Assembly: GCA_022826885.1 (NCBI GenBank)
Contig: JAJDUB010000020.1
Span: forward strand, 70,140 to 134,139
Length of the DNA: 64,000 bases
From: Gammaproteobacteria bacterium
GTDB lineage: Bacteria > Pseudomonadota > Gammaproteobacteria > Eutrophobiales > Eutrophobiaceae
Direction: 5' to 3'
Shown here: positions 16,365 through 25,587 of the stretch, one piece after another
Layout of the letters: every line of letters starts with the position of its first letter
Numbering within the stretch: the stretch's first letter is position 1
Notes under the pieces: model-generated
What the model saw: the letters and a program-made list of their open reading frames with translations, nothing else
Database searches by the model: none
What the model was told of the DNA's origin: nothing
Translations under genes and position numbers: made by a program

Positions 16365-19130
16365 ATGGACAAGACCTACGATCCGAAATCTATCGAGTCC
16401 CGCTGGTACGAGGTGTGGGAACGGCAGGGGTATTTCAAGCCCCGTGGCGGAACCGGCTGCTACAGTATCGCCCTGCCGCCGCCCAACGTGACGGGCAGCC
16501 TGCACATGGGGCATGCCTTCCAGCAAACGCTGATGGACATATTGATCCGCTACCAGCGCATGCGCGGCACCGACACCCTGTGGCAATGCGGCACCGACCA
16601 CGCCGGCATCGCCACCCAGATGGTGGTGGAACGGCAACTGGAGGGCAAGGGCAAGTCACGGCATGACCTGGGACGGGAAAAGTTCATCGAGGCGGTGTGG
16701 GACTGGAAGCAGCATTCCGGGGACACCATCACCCGCCAGTCCCGGCGCCTGGGCACGTCCATGGACTGGAGCCGGGAGCGTTTCACCATGGATGAGGGCC
16801 TTTCCCATGCGGTGCAGGAAGTGTTTATCCGCCTGTACGACGAAGGACTCATCTACCGCGGCAAGCGGCTGGTAAACTGGGACCCCGTTCTGCATACCGC
16901 CGTCTCCGACCTGGAGGTACTGGCAGAGGAAGAACAAGGGCATCTCTGGCATATTCGCTATCCGCGCACTGACGGCAACGGCTGCCTGGTGGTGGCGACG
17001 ACACGTCCGGAAACCATGCTGGGCGACACCGCAGTGGCGATTCATCCGGACGACGATCGTTACCGGGAACTGGTAGGCAGGACAGTGGAATTGCCCCTGA
17101 CGGGCCGCACCATCCCGGTTATTGCCGATGGGCATGTGGATCCGGAATTCGGCACCGGTTGTGTCAAGATCACGCCGGCCCATGATTTCAATGATTATGA
17201 AATGGGGCAACGCCATGACCTGCCGCTGGTGAACATCTTCACTGTCGACGCCGTGATTAATGAAAACGGCCCGGCCGCATACCGGGGAATGGACCGCTAC
17301 GATGCGCGCCGGGCGATCGTCAGGGACCTTGAAGCCCTGGAGTTGATCGAAAAAATCGAGGATCACTCCCTCGTGGTGCCGCGTGGAGACCGGTCCGGCG
17401 CGGTGATCGAACCTTATCTTACCGATCAATGGTACGTGAAGATTCAGCCCCTGGCCGACCCGGCCATCGCTGCCGTGGAAAACGGCGCCATCCGCTTCGT
17501 GCCGGAGAACTGGTCGAAAACCTATTTCGAGTGGATGAACAACATCAACGACTGGTGCATCTCCCGCCAGTTGTGGTGGGGGCACCGGATTCCGGCCTGG
17601 TACGACAATGATGAAAACATTTATGTCGGAAAGGATGAGGCCCACATCCGGGAAAAATACCGGCTGGATGCCTCCGTGGGGCTGACCCGCGACCCGGACG
17701 TGCTGGACACCTGGTTCTCCTCCGCGCTGTGGCCGTTCTCCACTCTGGGCTGGCCGGAGCGGACCGCTGAACTTGAACGGTTTTACCCCACCAGCGTCCT
17801 GGTTACCGGCTTCGACATCATCTTCTTCTGGGTCGCCAGGATGATCATGATGGGACTGAAGTTCATGGGCGACGTGCCGTTCCGGGAGGTATACGTCACC
17901 GGCCTGGTGCGGGATTCCGAAGGGCAGAAGATGTCCAAGTCCAAGGGCAATATCCTGGACCCCCTGGACCTGATCGACGGCATTGAACTGGATGCGCTGG
18001 TGGCGAAACAGACTGAGAACCTGATGCAGCCGCAGTTGCAGGCAAGAATTGGAAAGGCGACGCGCAAACATTTCCCGGACGGCATCCCCGCGTTCGGAAC
18101 GGATGCGTTGCGTTTCACTTTCGCCCAGCTTGCCACCCAGGGACGCGATATCCGTTTCGATACGGGCCGGATCCAGGGCTATCGCAATTTCTGCAACAAG
18201 CTCTGGAACGCGACCCGTTACGTCCTGATGTGTGTTGAAGGACAGGAAGTTGATGTCAATACGGGCGATGTCCGGTACGGCGCGGCGGAATGCTGGATCA
18301 GCACCCGACTGGGCCGAACCACGGATCGGGTTGTCCAGGGGATTGCCGATTATCGTTTTGACCTGGCGGCCCAGGCCTTGTATGAGTTCACCTGGGATGA
18401 ATATTGCGACTGGTACGTGGAATTATCGAAAACCACGCTGAATGATCCGGAATCAACCCCGGAGCAAAAACGGGGAGTATTACGAACCCTGTTGACCAAC
18501 CTGGAGATTCTGCTGCGTTTACTGCATCCATTTATTCCTTTCATCACCGAAGAACTATGGCAGAAAATCGCGCCCCTGTTAAACCGACATGGCGACACCA
18601 TCATGTTGCAGGGTTATCCCAGCGGACAGGAACTGCCCAGAGATGATGCGGCTCTTGCCGAAGTAGACTGGCTCCGTTCATTTGTTCTTGGCGTCAGGCG
18701 CATCCGGGCAGAACGGGATATCCCACCCGGCAAGCCGCTTGTTATACAGGTAAAAGACGGCAGCAACCAGGAACGGCAATGGTTACAACAGGACCGCGGC
18801 TATATCCAGGCTCTGGCAAGGGTATCCACCATCTCGACTGTCACTGAGGAACCCGATGACGCGGTGACTGCCCAGGCCGGCGCAATGACGATATTTGTGC
18901 CGCTTGCCGACCTGATCGATCCCGCCGCGGAAATCGATAAACTGAAACGGCAACTGGCGCGGCTTGACGCCGATCGCGAGCGCCTCGGCGGGAAATTGCA
19001 GAACCGGAACTTTATCGACAAGGCGCCCCCTGAAATTGTTCGCAAGGAACGTGATAAACTGGCGGATATGAACTCTGCCGCGGACAGGCTGGTCCAACAG
19101 CTTGAACGCATCAGTAAATTGGTTAAATGA
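16365..19130 (+). CDS. valS: Valyl-tRNA synthetase (ValS)
   Basis: A 921-residue class I synthetase that charges tRNA-Val. The HIGH motif is in [15 protein letters not shown], an editing (CP1) domain includes [14 protein letters not shown] and [16 protein letters not shown], and the KMSKS loop is in [11 protein letters not shown]. An anticodon-binding domain and a C-terminal coiled coil (about residues 850-921, Leu/Lys/Arg-rich) complete the normal layout. The start [16 protein letters not shown] is typical. An R1 palindrome lies eight bases after the stop and may terminate the pepA-holC-valS transcript. Confidence 0.97.
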   Translation: MDKTYDPKSIESRWYEVWERQGYFKPRGGTGCYSIALPPPNVTGSLHMGHAFQQTLMDILIRYQRMRGTDTLWQCGTDHAGIATQMVVERQLEGKGKSRHDLGREKFIEAVWDWKQHSGDTITRQSRRLGTSMDWSRERFTMDEGLSHAVQEVFIRLYDEGLIYRGKRLVNWDPVLHTAVSDLEVLAEEEQGHLWHIRYPRTDGNGCLVVATTRPETMLGDTAVAIHPDDDRYRELVGRTVELPLTGRTIPVIADGHVDPEFGTGCVKITPAHDFNDYEMGQRHDLPLVNIFTVDAVINENGPAAYRGMDRYDARRAIVRDLEALELIEKIEDHSLVVPRGDRSGAVIEPYLTDQWYVKIQPLADPAIAAVENGAIRFVPENWSKTYFEWMNNINDWCISRQLWWGHRIPAWYDNDENIYVGKDEAHIREKYRLDASVGLTRDPDVLDTWFSSALWPFSTLGWPERTAELERFYPTSVLVTGFDIIFFWVARMIMMGLKFMGDVPFREVYVTGLVRDSEGQKMSKSKGNILDPLDLIDGIELDALVAKQTENLMQPQLQARIGKATRKHFPDGIPAFGTDALRFTFAQLATQGRDIRFDTGRIQGYRNFCNKLWNATRYVLMCVEGQEVDVNTGDVRYGAAECWISTRLGRTTDRVVQGIADYRFDLAAQALYEFTWDEYCDWYVELSKTTLNDPESTPEQKRGVLRTLLTNLEILLRLLHPFIPFITEELWQKIAPLLNRHGDTIMLQGYPSGQELPRDDAALAEVDWLRSFVLGVRRIRAERDIPPGKPLVIQVKDGSNQERQWLQQDRGYIQALARVSTISTVTEEPDDAVTAQAGAMTIFVPLADLIDPAAEIDKLKRQLARLDADRERLGGKLQNRNFIDKAPPEIVRKERDKLADMNSAADRLVQQLERISKLVK

Positions 19131-19138
19131 ACACGCCA

Positions 19139-19161
19139 GGGACGGACTTCAAGTCCGTCCC
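19139..19161. repeat. R1-family palindrome after valS
   Basis: A perfect palindrome with 11-base arms GGGACGGACTT and AAGTCCGTCCC around one base. It sits in the 50-base gap between valS and cysE and could serve as a terminator. Confidence 0.85.
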
Positions 19162-19180
19162 CATGGATAAATGAACAATC

Positions 19181-19903
19181 ATGTTTGAAACTATGAAAGA
19201 AGACATACAGGTGGTCTTTGAGCGGGACCCGGCTTCCCGTAGCGCGCTGGAGACGCTGATCGCCTGCCCCGGCTACCATGCGATCCTGTTGCATCGCGTG
19301 AATCACTGGCTGTGGAAAAAAAAGCTCTACCTGTTTGCCCGCTTCACCGCGCACATATCGCGTTTCCTGACGGGTGTGGAGATCCATCCCGGCGCCGGCA
19401 TCGGCCGCCGCCTGTTCATTGACCACGGCATGGGCATTGTCATCGGCGAGACCTCGGAGATCGGGGACGACTGCTCAATTTACCACGGCGTCACACTGGG
19501 CGGCACCACCTGGCAGAAAGGCAAACGCCACCCGACGCTGAAGGACGGTGTTATCATCGGCGCCGGCGCCAAGGTACTGGGGCCGATTACCCTGGGCGCC
19601 AATTCCAGGATCGGTTCCAACGCGGTGGTGGTAAAAGACGTTCCTGACAACGCCACCGTAGTCGGCATACCGGGCCGCGTAATTGCAAGGGAATCAAAAG
19701 CAGAGGATGAACTGAAAAAAGCGCAACGGGAAGCCATGGCCAGGAAGATCGGTTTTGACGCCTACGGCGGCAGCAAAGACATGCCCGACCCGGTTCAAAA
19801 TGCTATCGACTCCCTGCTCGACCACATGCACAAGGTGGACGAGGAGATGGAGGAGTTGAAGAAAAGACTGGAAAAGGATAAATCCGCAGATAACGCAGAT
19901 TAG
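19181..19903 (+). CDS. cysE: Serine O-acetyltransferase (CysE)
   Basis: CysE acetylates serine with acetyl-CoA, the first step of cysteine synthesis. The 240-residue protein has a short N-terminal helical part ([17 protein letters not shown]) and a left-handed beta-helix of hexapeptide repeats. The active-site histidines are in [10 protein letters not shown] and YHGVTLGGT. The C-terminal extension is a charged coiled coil ([17 protein letters not shown]), as in many EpsC-type forms; the short N-terminal domain also fits that type rather than the longer enteric form. It stands alone between the valS repeat and the convergent DUF364 gene. Supply of cysteine to the SUF desulfurase is a plausible but distant link. 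Confidence 0.93.
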   Translation: MFETMKEDIQVVFERDPASRSALETLIACPGYHAILLHRVNHWLWKKKLYLFARFTAHISRFLTGVEIHPGAGIGRRLFIDHGMGIVIGETSEIGDDCSIYHGVTLGGTTWQKGKRHPTLKDGVIIGAGAKVLGPITLGANSRIGSNAVVVKDVPDNATVVGIPGRVIARESKAEDELKKAQREAMARKIGFDAYGGSKDMPDPVQNAIDSLLDHMHKVDEEMEELKKRLEKDKSADNAD

Positions 19904-19919
19904 CCCGGGTACCTCCCCT

Positions 19920-20759
19920 TTAACGTTGCAATCCCTGCATCATCTGCTCCATGCCGGGGTAGTCCGGCGCGGACAGGAGGAATTTCCGGGCGCTCACGCC
20001 CAGGCCCTGGTTTGCGCTTAACCGCTGTCGCGCCAGGTCGGGGGAGAGGATCTCCGAACCGCCTATAGCGGAGATGCCTCGGGCAAACAGTGGATCCGGG
20101 AAGAAGCCGGCCGTGGGACCGATCATGACTCTTCTTTCCGCTTGGCGTGAGTATTCAAGCACCTCATCGATTGAATTATTCAGCAGGGTGGATGCTGTGA
20201 TCATGACCTTGTTGCAACCTTCCAGGGTTCGCGGGTCCGCGCTGACCAGAAAATTTTCCTGCCGTTTGTGGAACTGTGGTTTTTTCTCAATGACCGTCAG
20301 CCTGATCCCGTCGGTCCTGAGCCGCTTTACCAGGGAAGGGAAATAGCCCACCATGCCGACGTGGTCGGCGGTTGCAATGTCAAGGATGCCCATTGAATCC
20401 GGCGCGTCCCCTGGTGCGAAACCCGCCCGCCGGTAAACATACCGGGTAATGGCGTTGATGGCCGCCAGGCCCAGGGAACAATCCGCTTCGTCATCGCCGG
20501 CACAGTAGCGCGCCAGTTCAACCGGATGCCTGCCGACAAACTCATCCGGTTCATAGCGGCTGCCCATGCCTTTCTGCGAAGCGCCCAGCCAGGCGTAATA
20601 GAGGCCGGCGGAACCTTCCCGGAGCGTCACGATACCGAACTCCGTATGGCGTCCCGGACCGGGATTGGGTTCAGGGATATAGACCCATTCAACCGGTGGC
20701 AACTCAACCTGCTCCGCTACGGTTTCTACCAGGTCCAGCAACTCGGCTTTGACGGACAT
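19920..20759 (-). CDS. DUF364-family protein (putative heavy-metal chelation)
   Basis: A 279-residue protein from ATG 20759 (MSVKAELLDLVETVAEQ). Its C-terminal half matches the DUF364 fold: ADHVGMVGYFPSLVKRL, TLEGCNKVMITASTLLNNSIDEVLEY and RRVMIGPTAGFFPDPLFARGISAIGGSEI. A DUF4213-like N-terminal segment precedes it. Known members are enolase-N/Rossmann-like proteins sometimes linked to metal or corrinoid metabolism; the reaction is unknown. The frame stays open upstream through an R4-free stretch holding an R1-type repeat, but that extension is not family sequence. It follows an O-methyltransferase gene on the same strand. Confidence 0.7.
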   Translation of the reverse strand: MSVKAELLDLVETVAEQVELPPVEWVYIPEPNPGPGRHTEFGIVTLREGSAGLYYAWLGASQKGMGSRYEPDEFVGRHPVELARYCAGDDEADCSLGLAAINAITRYVYRRAGFAPGDAPDSMGILDIATADHVGMVGYFPSLVKRLRTDGIRLTVIEKKPQFHKRQENFLVSADPRTLEGCNKVMITASTLLNNSIDEVLEYSRQAERRVMIGPTAGFFPDPLFARGISAIGGSEILSPDLARQRLSANQGLGVSARKFLLSAPDYPGMEQMMQGLQR

Positions 20760-20771
20760 CGACCTCTCAAC

Positions 20772-20823
20772 AGGGACAGATTTCAAACATGCCCCTGCAT
20801 GTGGTAAGCAGGGGTCTTTCCCT
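20772..20823. repeat. Long-form R1 repeat (about 52 bases)
   Basis: Imperfect outer arms AGGGACAGA and TCTTTCCCT enclose an inner hairpin formed by GCCCCTGC and GCAGGGGT. The same composite design recurs at 45897-45946, so this is a distinct longer subtype of R1. It fills the gap between the methyltransferase stop and the DUF364 start. Confidence 0.75.
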
Positions 20824-20826
20824 TTC

Positions 20827-21858
20827 TCACTTGTGGCCCGCAACGACTACCGTGTACGCAGTGCCCGCCAAGGGGGTACATGCAGTCATCTCAAGTCCGG
20901 CAGCAGCAAAAATTTCCTCGTATTCGGCAGCAGTGTAGGTGTCGCCGGCGGGAGTCTGGCGCAGCATGTGCAGGTCGAACCCCGCGACGAATGGTGGGGA
21001 TATGCGGTCTTCATTGGGAACGAATTCCAGTGTGTATATTTTACCGTCGGCGGCCAGGGCATCCTTCATGCGCGCCAGGAACTTCGAGCAGGTAGCCGCA
21101 TCGAAGTGGTGCAGGAAATTGCACAGCAGGATCACCTGGTAACCGGTCCCGGTCTCCACCTCGAAGGCGCTGCCAGGTATGGTGCTGTAACGTTGTCCGA
21201 CGCCGGCCTCTTGCGCGTTTTCCAGGGCCACTTCCAGGACGTTGGGCCAGTCCACCGCAGCAATTTCGGCCTGCGGATGTTTTTCCGCCAGGGCAATGCC
21301 GAAGATACCGGAACCGGCCGCAATATCCAGTACCTTCACCTGTCCCCCGGCATCGCTGTCTGCCAGGTCGGCACAGACGACATCGGCCAGCAGGCCTGCC
21401 GGCATACGGTTCATACCGGTCATGGATCGGGCAAACGTCACCCACATGGGATGTCCGGGCACGTCGGAACCTTCCGCTGAGGTCGCCACGCCGCCTTTCC
21501 TCACTGCCCTGGCAACGTCGCCGATATCCCTGATGAAAAACGGATCCAGCAGGAAGTTCACGACGTCTCCCATGTACGCGGGGGAATTCCGGTCCAGGAA
21601 TATCGCCGAATCCGCGGTCAACGAATACGTCGTGCCGGATTTCTCCAGCAGGCCCATCACGCACAGGTAATCACACAGGATACGCATGCCGCGTTTATCG
21701 GCCCCGCTATGCCCGGCCAGGTCCTCTGCCGTGTTCATGCCTTGTGCAATTCCTGTAAAAACGTCCAGTTCCACCGCGCCTTTCACTGCCGCGGAATCAC
21801 GATAAGCCATGACGGCATTGAGAAACAGATCGGGGGAAGGTTGTTTTTCCTGGTTCAT
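20827..21858 (-). CDS. SAM-dependent O-methyltransferase (family 2, with dimerisation domain)
   Basis: A 343-residue protein. Residues 10-90 form a winged-helix dimerisation domain (AVMAYRDSAAVKGAVELDVF, CDYLCVMGLLEK). The catalytic Rossmann domain has motif I VLDIAAGSG at 176-184, the acidic residue after strand 2 in IAAVDWPNVLEVA, and LCNFLHHFDAATC near residue 250. The order resembles plant and bacterial natural-product O-methyltransferases that act on phenols. The start is 82 bases from the divergent flavin monooxygenase gene, suggesting a shared control region and a hydroxylation-methylation pair. Substrate unknown. Confidence 0.85.
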   Translation of the reverse strand: MNQEKQPSPDLFLNAVMAYRDSAAVKGAVELDVFTGIAQGMNTAEDLAGHSGADKRGMRILCDYLCVMGLLEKSGTTYSLTADSAIFLDRNSPAYMGDVVNFLLDPFFIRDIGDVARAVRKGGVATSAEGSDVPGHPMWVTFARSMTGMNRMPAGLLADVVCADLADSDAGGQVKVLDIAAGSGIFGIALAEKHPQAEIAAVDWPNVLEVALENAQEAGVGQRYSTIPGSAFEVETGTGYQVILLCNFLHHFDAATCSKFLARMKDALAADGKIYTLEFVPNEDRISPPFVAGFDLHMLRQTPAGDTYTAAEYEEIFAAAGLEMTACTPLAGTAYTVVVAGHK

Positions 21859-21940
21859 GTCGGCTCCGTTTTCGTTTAAATCAGACTATCAGTATCATAG
21901 GATATCGGAATTACAGCACCATTACCGGGGCGAAGCAACC

Positions 21941-23176
21941 ATGACCGCATTCGATGAAAATGCCCATAACCATGTATGTATTGTCGGGGCGGGGCCGGCC
22001 GGCGTGGTACTGGCTTTAATTCTGGTGAGGAACGGGATACCCGTTACCCTGATTGAATCACAATCGGATTTCGACCGTGATTTCCGCGGCGATACTCTGC
22101 ATGCCTCTTCAATGGAAATACTTGCCCAGTTAAACCTGGCAGAACCCATCCTTGAACTCTGCAATTCAAAAATCGAAAAACTCGTGCTCGGGACGGAAGG
22201 CGGCCAGCTTACGATTGCCGATTTCTCCCGCCTGGAGTCGGCGTACCCCTACGTCGCCCTGGTCCCGCAGGCGCGCTTCCTGGAACGACTGGTTGAAGAG
22301 GCAAGGCAATATCCGAATTTCCGTATTTGGATGAACGCCACATTTACCGACCTGCTGAAGAAAGACGAACAAATCGTGGGGATTAAATGCGTACACAATG
22401 ACGACGCGAGGAGTATCCCTGCCCGTCTGGTCGTCGCTGCGGACGGCCGCAATTCGGCGGTCAGACAGCAGGCAGGCATGGAACTTCGCCGCACCGCGCC
22501 GCCTATGGATGTGTTGTGGTTTAAATTACCCCGTTTGGAGAATACTGATTGGTCCGGCGGAGTCCAGGCCAGGTTGGGTTCGGGGACGATGCTGGTTATC
22601 CTGGACCGGGGGGATCAATTGCAAATGGGTTTCGTTATCCTGAAGGGGTCATACCGGGATATTCGTAATGCCGGTATCGACGCGTTCAGGGACCAACTGG
22701 CCGGCCTCGTTCCCGGACTGGAAGAGACATTCTCCCACCTCGGGGACTGGTCGCAAATCGCGATATTGTCGGTGGTCACCGGCAGGGTGGAAAAGTGGCG
22801 CCAACCCGGGTTGCTGTTAATCGGCGATGCCGCCCACATCATGTCGCCCGTGGGCGGTGTCGGCATAAACTATGCCATCCAGGATGCGGTGTCGGCGGCA
22901 AACGTCCTGACCCCGCCGCTGAAACAGGGGAACGTCTCCGAGCAAGACCTTGCCGAAGTCCAGAGACGCCGCGAATCCGCAGTGGATTTCATCCAGAAAG
23001 TGCAACGGGTTATCCAGAACCGCATCATCGCCGCTGCATTGAAATCCGACAAACCGTTCCAGCCGCCGTTGCCCATACGCCTGCTCTCCAGATCAGCATT
23101 TTTCCGGAGGAAATTCGCCCAGGTGCTGGCCTATGGGTTGAAACCGGAATTGCTGGATGACAGCCTGATCATATAA
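21941..23176 (+). CDS. FAD-dependent aromatic monooxygenase (group A)
   Basis: A 411-residue flavoprotein from ATG 21941 (MTAFDENAHNHVCIVGAGPAG), chosen because the upstream frame overlaps the divergent methyltransferase. It has the FAD motif GAGPAG at residues 16-21, a DG motif in VVAADGRNSAVR and a GD motif in LLIGDAAHIMSPVGGVGINYAIQD. Such enzymes hydroxylate or epoxidise aromatic and polyketide-like substrates with NAD(P)H and oxygen. The C-terminal helix region (RLLSRSAFFRRKFAQVLAYG) may contact the membrane, as seen in ubiquinone-type hydroxylases. The substrate is unknown; the methyltransferase next to it is the likely partner. Confidence 0.85.
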   Translation: MTAFDENAHNHVCIVGAGPAGVVLALILVRNGIPVTLIESQSDFDRDFRGDTLHASSMEILAQLNLAEPILELCNSKIEKLVLGTEGGQLTIADFSRLESAYPYVALVPQARFLERLVEEARQYPNFRIWMNATFTDLLKKDEQIVGIKCVHNDDARSIPARLVVAADGRNSAVRQQAGMELRRTAPPMDVLWFKLPRLENTDWSGGVQARLGSGTMLVILDRGDQLQMGFVILKGSYRDIRNAGIDAFRDQLAGLVPGLEETFSHLGDWSQIAILSVVTGRVEKWRQPGLLLIGDAAHIMSPVGGVGINYAIQDAVSAANVLTPPLKQGNVSEQDLAEVQRRRESAVDFIQKVQRVIQNRIIAAALKSDKPFQPPLPIRLLSRSAFFRRKFAQVLAYGLKPELLDDSLII

Positions 23177-23268
23177 CGTCGGCAATTTGCGATAGAGCGC
23201 ATGGATAAAGACGAATATTGTTTGATTATCTCCGGCCCACCAAAGAACCGGTGACGGCTTGACAGTCC

Positions 23269-23973
23269 CTACCTCCCCACAGCCTCGTCCACCGACGCCG
23301 CCGTCTGCCCGAACATTATCCTGCGAGCTTCCTCGTCCTTCTCCAGTGGGCGCCGCAGTTCCTTGCCCAGGTCTTTTCCGGCGGCTACTGCCGGCCTGGC
23401 TTTCATGCGTGCATCCCAGGCCTTGACGCGGGGAAACTCGTCCAGGCTCTGGTTTATCCGCTCATGTACCACCACCCAGGGCCAGGAGGCCATGTCTGCA
23501 ATGGAATAATTGCCGCACAGGTAGTCCCCTCCCGCCAGTTGCTTGTCGATGACTCCCAGTAACCGGTTGTATTCATCACCATAACGATTCAGGGCATATT
23601 CGATTTTCTCAGGCGCGTAATTGGTAAAGTGGCCGAGTTGGCCCGCCATGGGTCCCAGGCCGCCTACCTGCCAGAACACCCATTGCATAACCTCTATCCT
23701 GGCGCGCGGCTCCACCGGCAGGAAACGCCCGGTCTTCTCGGCGAGGTATATCAGTATAGCGCCTGATTCGAACACGGAAACCGGTTGTCCTTCCACGTCG
23801 TGGTCGACGATGGCCGGCATGCGGTTGTTGGGGCTGATGGCCAGAAACTCCGGCTTGAACTGGTCTCCCCGCCCGATGTCCACCGGGACCAGCCGGTATT
23901 CAAGCCCGCATTCTTCCAGCATGATTGAGATTTTCCAACCGTTGGGGGTCGGCCAGTAATATAAGTCGATCAT
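23269..23973 (-). CDS. YfcG-type glutathione S-transferase / disulfide-bond oxidoreductase
   Basis: A 234-residue protein. The N-terminal thioredoxin fold has the YfcG/YghU start IDLYYWPTPNGWKISIMLEE, with the active-site T/N in TPNG, the cis-Pro in NNRMPAIVDH and FESGAILIYLAEK. The helical domain has QWVFWQVGGLGPMAGQ and the YSIADMASWPWV capping box. Nu-class members reduce disulfides using glutathione rather than conjugating it. The gene is convergent with the flavin monooxygenase and may detoxify quinones from it, but this is inference from position. Confidence 0.88.
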   Translation of the reverse strand: MIDLYYWPTPNGWKISIMLEECGLEYRLVPVDIGRGDQFKPEFLAISPNNRMPAIVDHDVEGQPVSVFESGAILIYLAEKTGRFLPVEPRARIEVMQWVFWQVGGLGPMAGQLGHFTNYAPEKIEYALNRYGDEYNRLLGVIDKQLAGGDYLCGNYSIADMASWPWVVVHERINQSLDEFPRVKAWDARMKARPAVAAGKDLGKELRRPLEKDEEARRIMFGQTAASVDEAVGR

Positions 23974-24097
23974 TTGTTTTTCCTTCCCGGTTTCCTGTCA
24001 ATTGGTTTGTGTGCGGTGTGAACTATATCATGGCAGAATTGGTCTATTAATCTATACTGGTTAATGATTTGTCCAAATTGTCGAAGAGGTGCTTCGA

Positions 24098-24688
24098 ATG
24101 ATCTTACTTCGGTTTATTTTACGGCTGTTGCTGCCCATTCTTGTTATCTTACCCATAACCGCTTATACCCAGTCAATGAGCGTCATCGGCGGGGGTTCGT
24201 ACGCCCGGAACTGTTACATGGCTTCCACCCTGGCGATCCAGCTCAACTCCGCATCCGATGCAGATATACAGGAATGCGACCAGGCTATCCTTTATGGGCG
24301 ACTGACCCGCAAGGACCTGCTTGCCACCTATGTCAATCGCGGCATTCTGTACGGCGCCATGGAAGACTACCAGAGAGCGCTTAAAGACTACCGGACCGCG
24401 ATAGACCTGGAGCCGCAAACAGGCGAGGTCTATGTGAACCTGGGTAATCTCTACCTGCTCAGCCAGAAGTACGACGTAGCCATACGGCAGTACACCACCG
24501 CCATTGAACTGACCCTGACGAAGAACCACATTGCCCATTTCAACCGCGCCATGGCTTATGAAAACAACAAGGAATTTGCCAACGCCGAAGCTGACTATCG
24601 CCGGGCCATAGAACTGTCCCCGGAGTGGGTCCTGCCCCAGTTGCGCCTGGAACGGTTGAAGAGGAATATACAAAAGGGACAGACCTGA
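24098..24688 (+). CDS. Secreted tetratricopeptide-repeat protein
   Basis: A 196-residue protein from ATG 24098, chosen because AGAGG lies eight bases upstream; a GTG nine bases earlier is in frame but overlaps that site. An N-terminal hydrophobic segment (LRFILRLLLPILVILPITAYTQ) is probably a signal peptide. The rest contains about three TPR units, clearest at LATYVNRGILYGAMEDYQRA, VYVNLGNLYLLSQKYDVAIR and AHFNRAMAYENNKEFANAEA. TPR proteins scaffold protein complexes; the partner is unknown. The last codons run into a partial R1 repeat (GGGACAGACC), which supplies the C-terminal residues and the stop. Confidence 0.75.
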   Translation: MILLRFILRLLLPILVILPITAYTQSMSVIGGGSYARNCYMASTLAIQLNSASDADIQECDQAILYGRLTRKDLLATYVNRGILYGAMEDYQRALKDYRTAIDLEPQTGEVYVNLGNLYLLSQKYDVAIRQYTTAIELTLTKNHIAHFNRAMAYENNKEFANAEADYRRAIELSPEWVLPQLRLERLKRNIQKGQT

Positions 24689-24701
24689 CCTTGCCTGTCC
24701 T

Positions 24702-24792
24702 GTCATTCCCGTGAAAACGGGAATCCAGTCAGATAAAGGGTCGCCTTTGGCGACACAGTATTTAACTGGACTCCCACTTTCGTGGGAGTGAC
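24702..24792. repeat. R3-family REP pair (BIME-like)
   Basis: Two hairpins face each other: 24702-24729 (TTCCCGTGAAAACGGGAA core) and 24765-24792 (CTCCCACTTTCGTGGGAG core). Each begins or ends in GTCA and TCCAGT in mirror orientation. A short hairpin GTCGCC/GGCGAC lies between them. Confidence 0.8.
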
Positions 24793-24806
24793 ATGGGGGA
24801 AATCCA

Positions 24807-24873
24807 GGGGTCAGAGTAAAATCGCAAGGAGCGTTGCAGGTGGCAGGAACAGTGGTGATTTTACTCTGACCCC
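24807..24873. repeat. R2-family inverted repeat pair
   Basis: Perfect 17-base arms (GGGGTCAGAGTAAAATC and its complement) at 24807-24823 and 24857-24873 flank a 33-base centre unlike the centres of the other R2 copies. It is immediately upstream of the DNA glycosylase gene. Confidence 0.85.
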
Positions 24874-24896
24874 AAATATTAAGCAGCAAACATTCT

Positions 24897-25502
24897 ATGC
24901 GTGACTACGCCGAAATCACCGATTACCTGCGGAAAAGAGATAAACGCTTAGGGAAAATTATCAGTGAAATCGGCGCTTTCAGGATGACGAAGCGGCGCGC
25001 CGACCTTGGGTTTCTGGTCGGTGTAATCATTAGCCAGCAGTTGTCCACGGCGGCAGCGGATACTATTATCGCCCGTTTTCAGGCTCTCTTCCCTGAAGGA
25101 AAAATCACGGCCGAGGGAATTCTTGAAACACCCGACAGCACGTTGCGGGCATCAGGACTCTCCGCAAGAAAGTGCGACTACATCAAAGACCTGTCCGGGA
25201 AAATCAGGGACAACTCCTTGAATCTCTCGAAATTGCAGTCGGAAGATGATGACACCATTCGCAGGGAGTTGATACAGGTAAAAGGTATCGGCGACTGGAC
25301 GGTAGATATATTTTTGATATTCGGCCTGGCGCGGCTGGATGTATTCCCGCTCAAGGATCTGGCATTACGCAGGGCTGTGACGTCGGCTTACGGAATCCCG
25401 CCTGATGACATGGCTGCGATGCTGAAAGTAGCCGAGAACTGGCGCCCCTACAGGAGTGTCGGCTCCTGGTATTTATTTCGTTATGGAGACAGACCTTCCT
25501 GA
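24897..25502 (+). CDS. DNA-3-methyladenine glycosylase II (AlkA/HhH-GPD family)
   Basis: A 201-residue protein with the helix-hairpin-helix-GPD fold: GVIISQQLSTAAADTIIARF in the first half, the hairpin LIQVKGIGDWTVDIFLIF, and the catalytic aspartate in VFPLKDLALRRAV. It removes alkylated bases in base-excision repair. It lacks the N-terminal domain of E. coli AlkA and is closer in size to the compact yeast Mag1-type enzymes. The ATG is 23 bases after the R2 repeat. It is convergent with the TonB-dependent receptor gene. Confidence 0.85.
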   Translation: MRDYAEITDYLRKRDKRLGKIISEIGAFRMTKRRADLGFLVGVIISQQLSTAAADTIIARFQALFPEGKITAEGILETPDSTLRASGLSARKCDYIKDLSGKIRDNSLNLSKLQSEDDDTIRRELIQVKGIGDWTVDIFLIFGLARLDVFPLKDLALRRAVTSAYGIPPDDMAAMLKVAENWRPYRSVGSWYLFRYGDRPS

Positions 25503-25587
25503 TCATCACAGCGGTACGGCCCTGATTGGGAACAAACCGGATTGGAGGTTGAATTAATTACGACATTACGTCCTCGATCTGAAATGC

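Noticed and set aside
16656-18071. 471-codon open frame antisense to valS
   Set aside because: It lies wholly inside a gene with all ValS motifs, and the GC-rich codon pattern of valS explains the open opposite frame; the product is low-complexity and matches no family I know.
24702-24792. R3 hairpins as a CRISPR array or integron attC site
   Set aside because: Only two inverted units with no spacers of equal length and no integrase or cas gene; a REP/BIME pair explains them.
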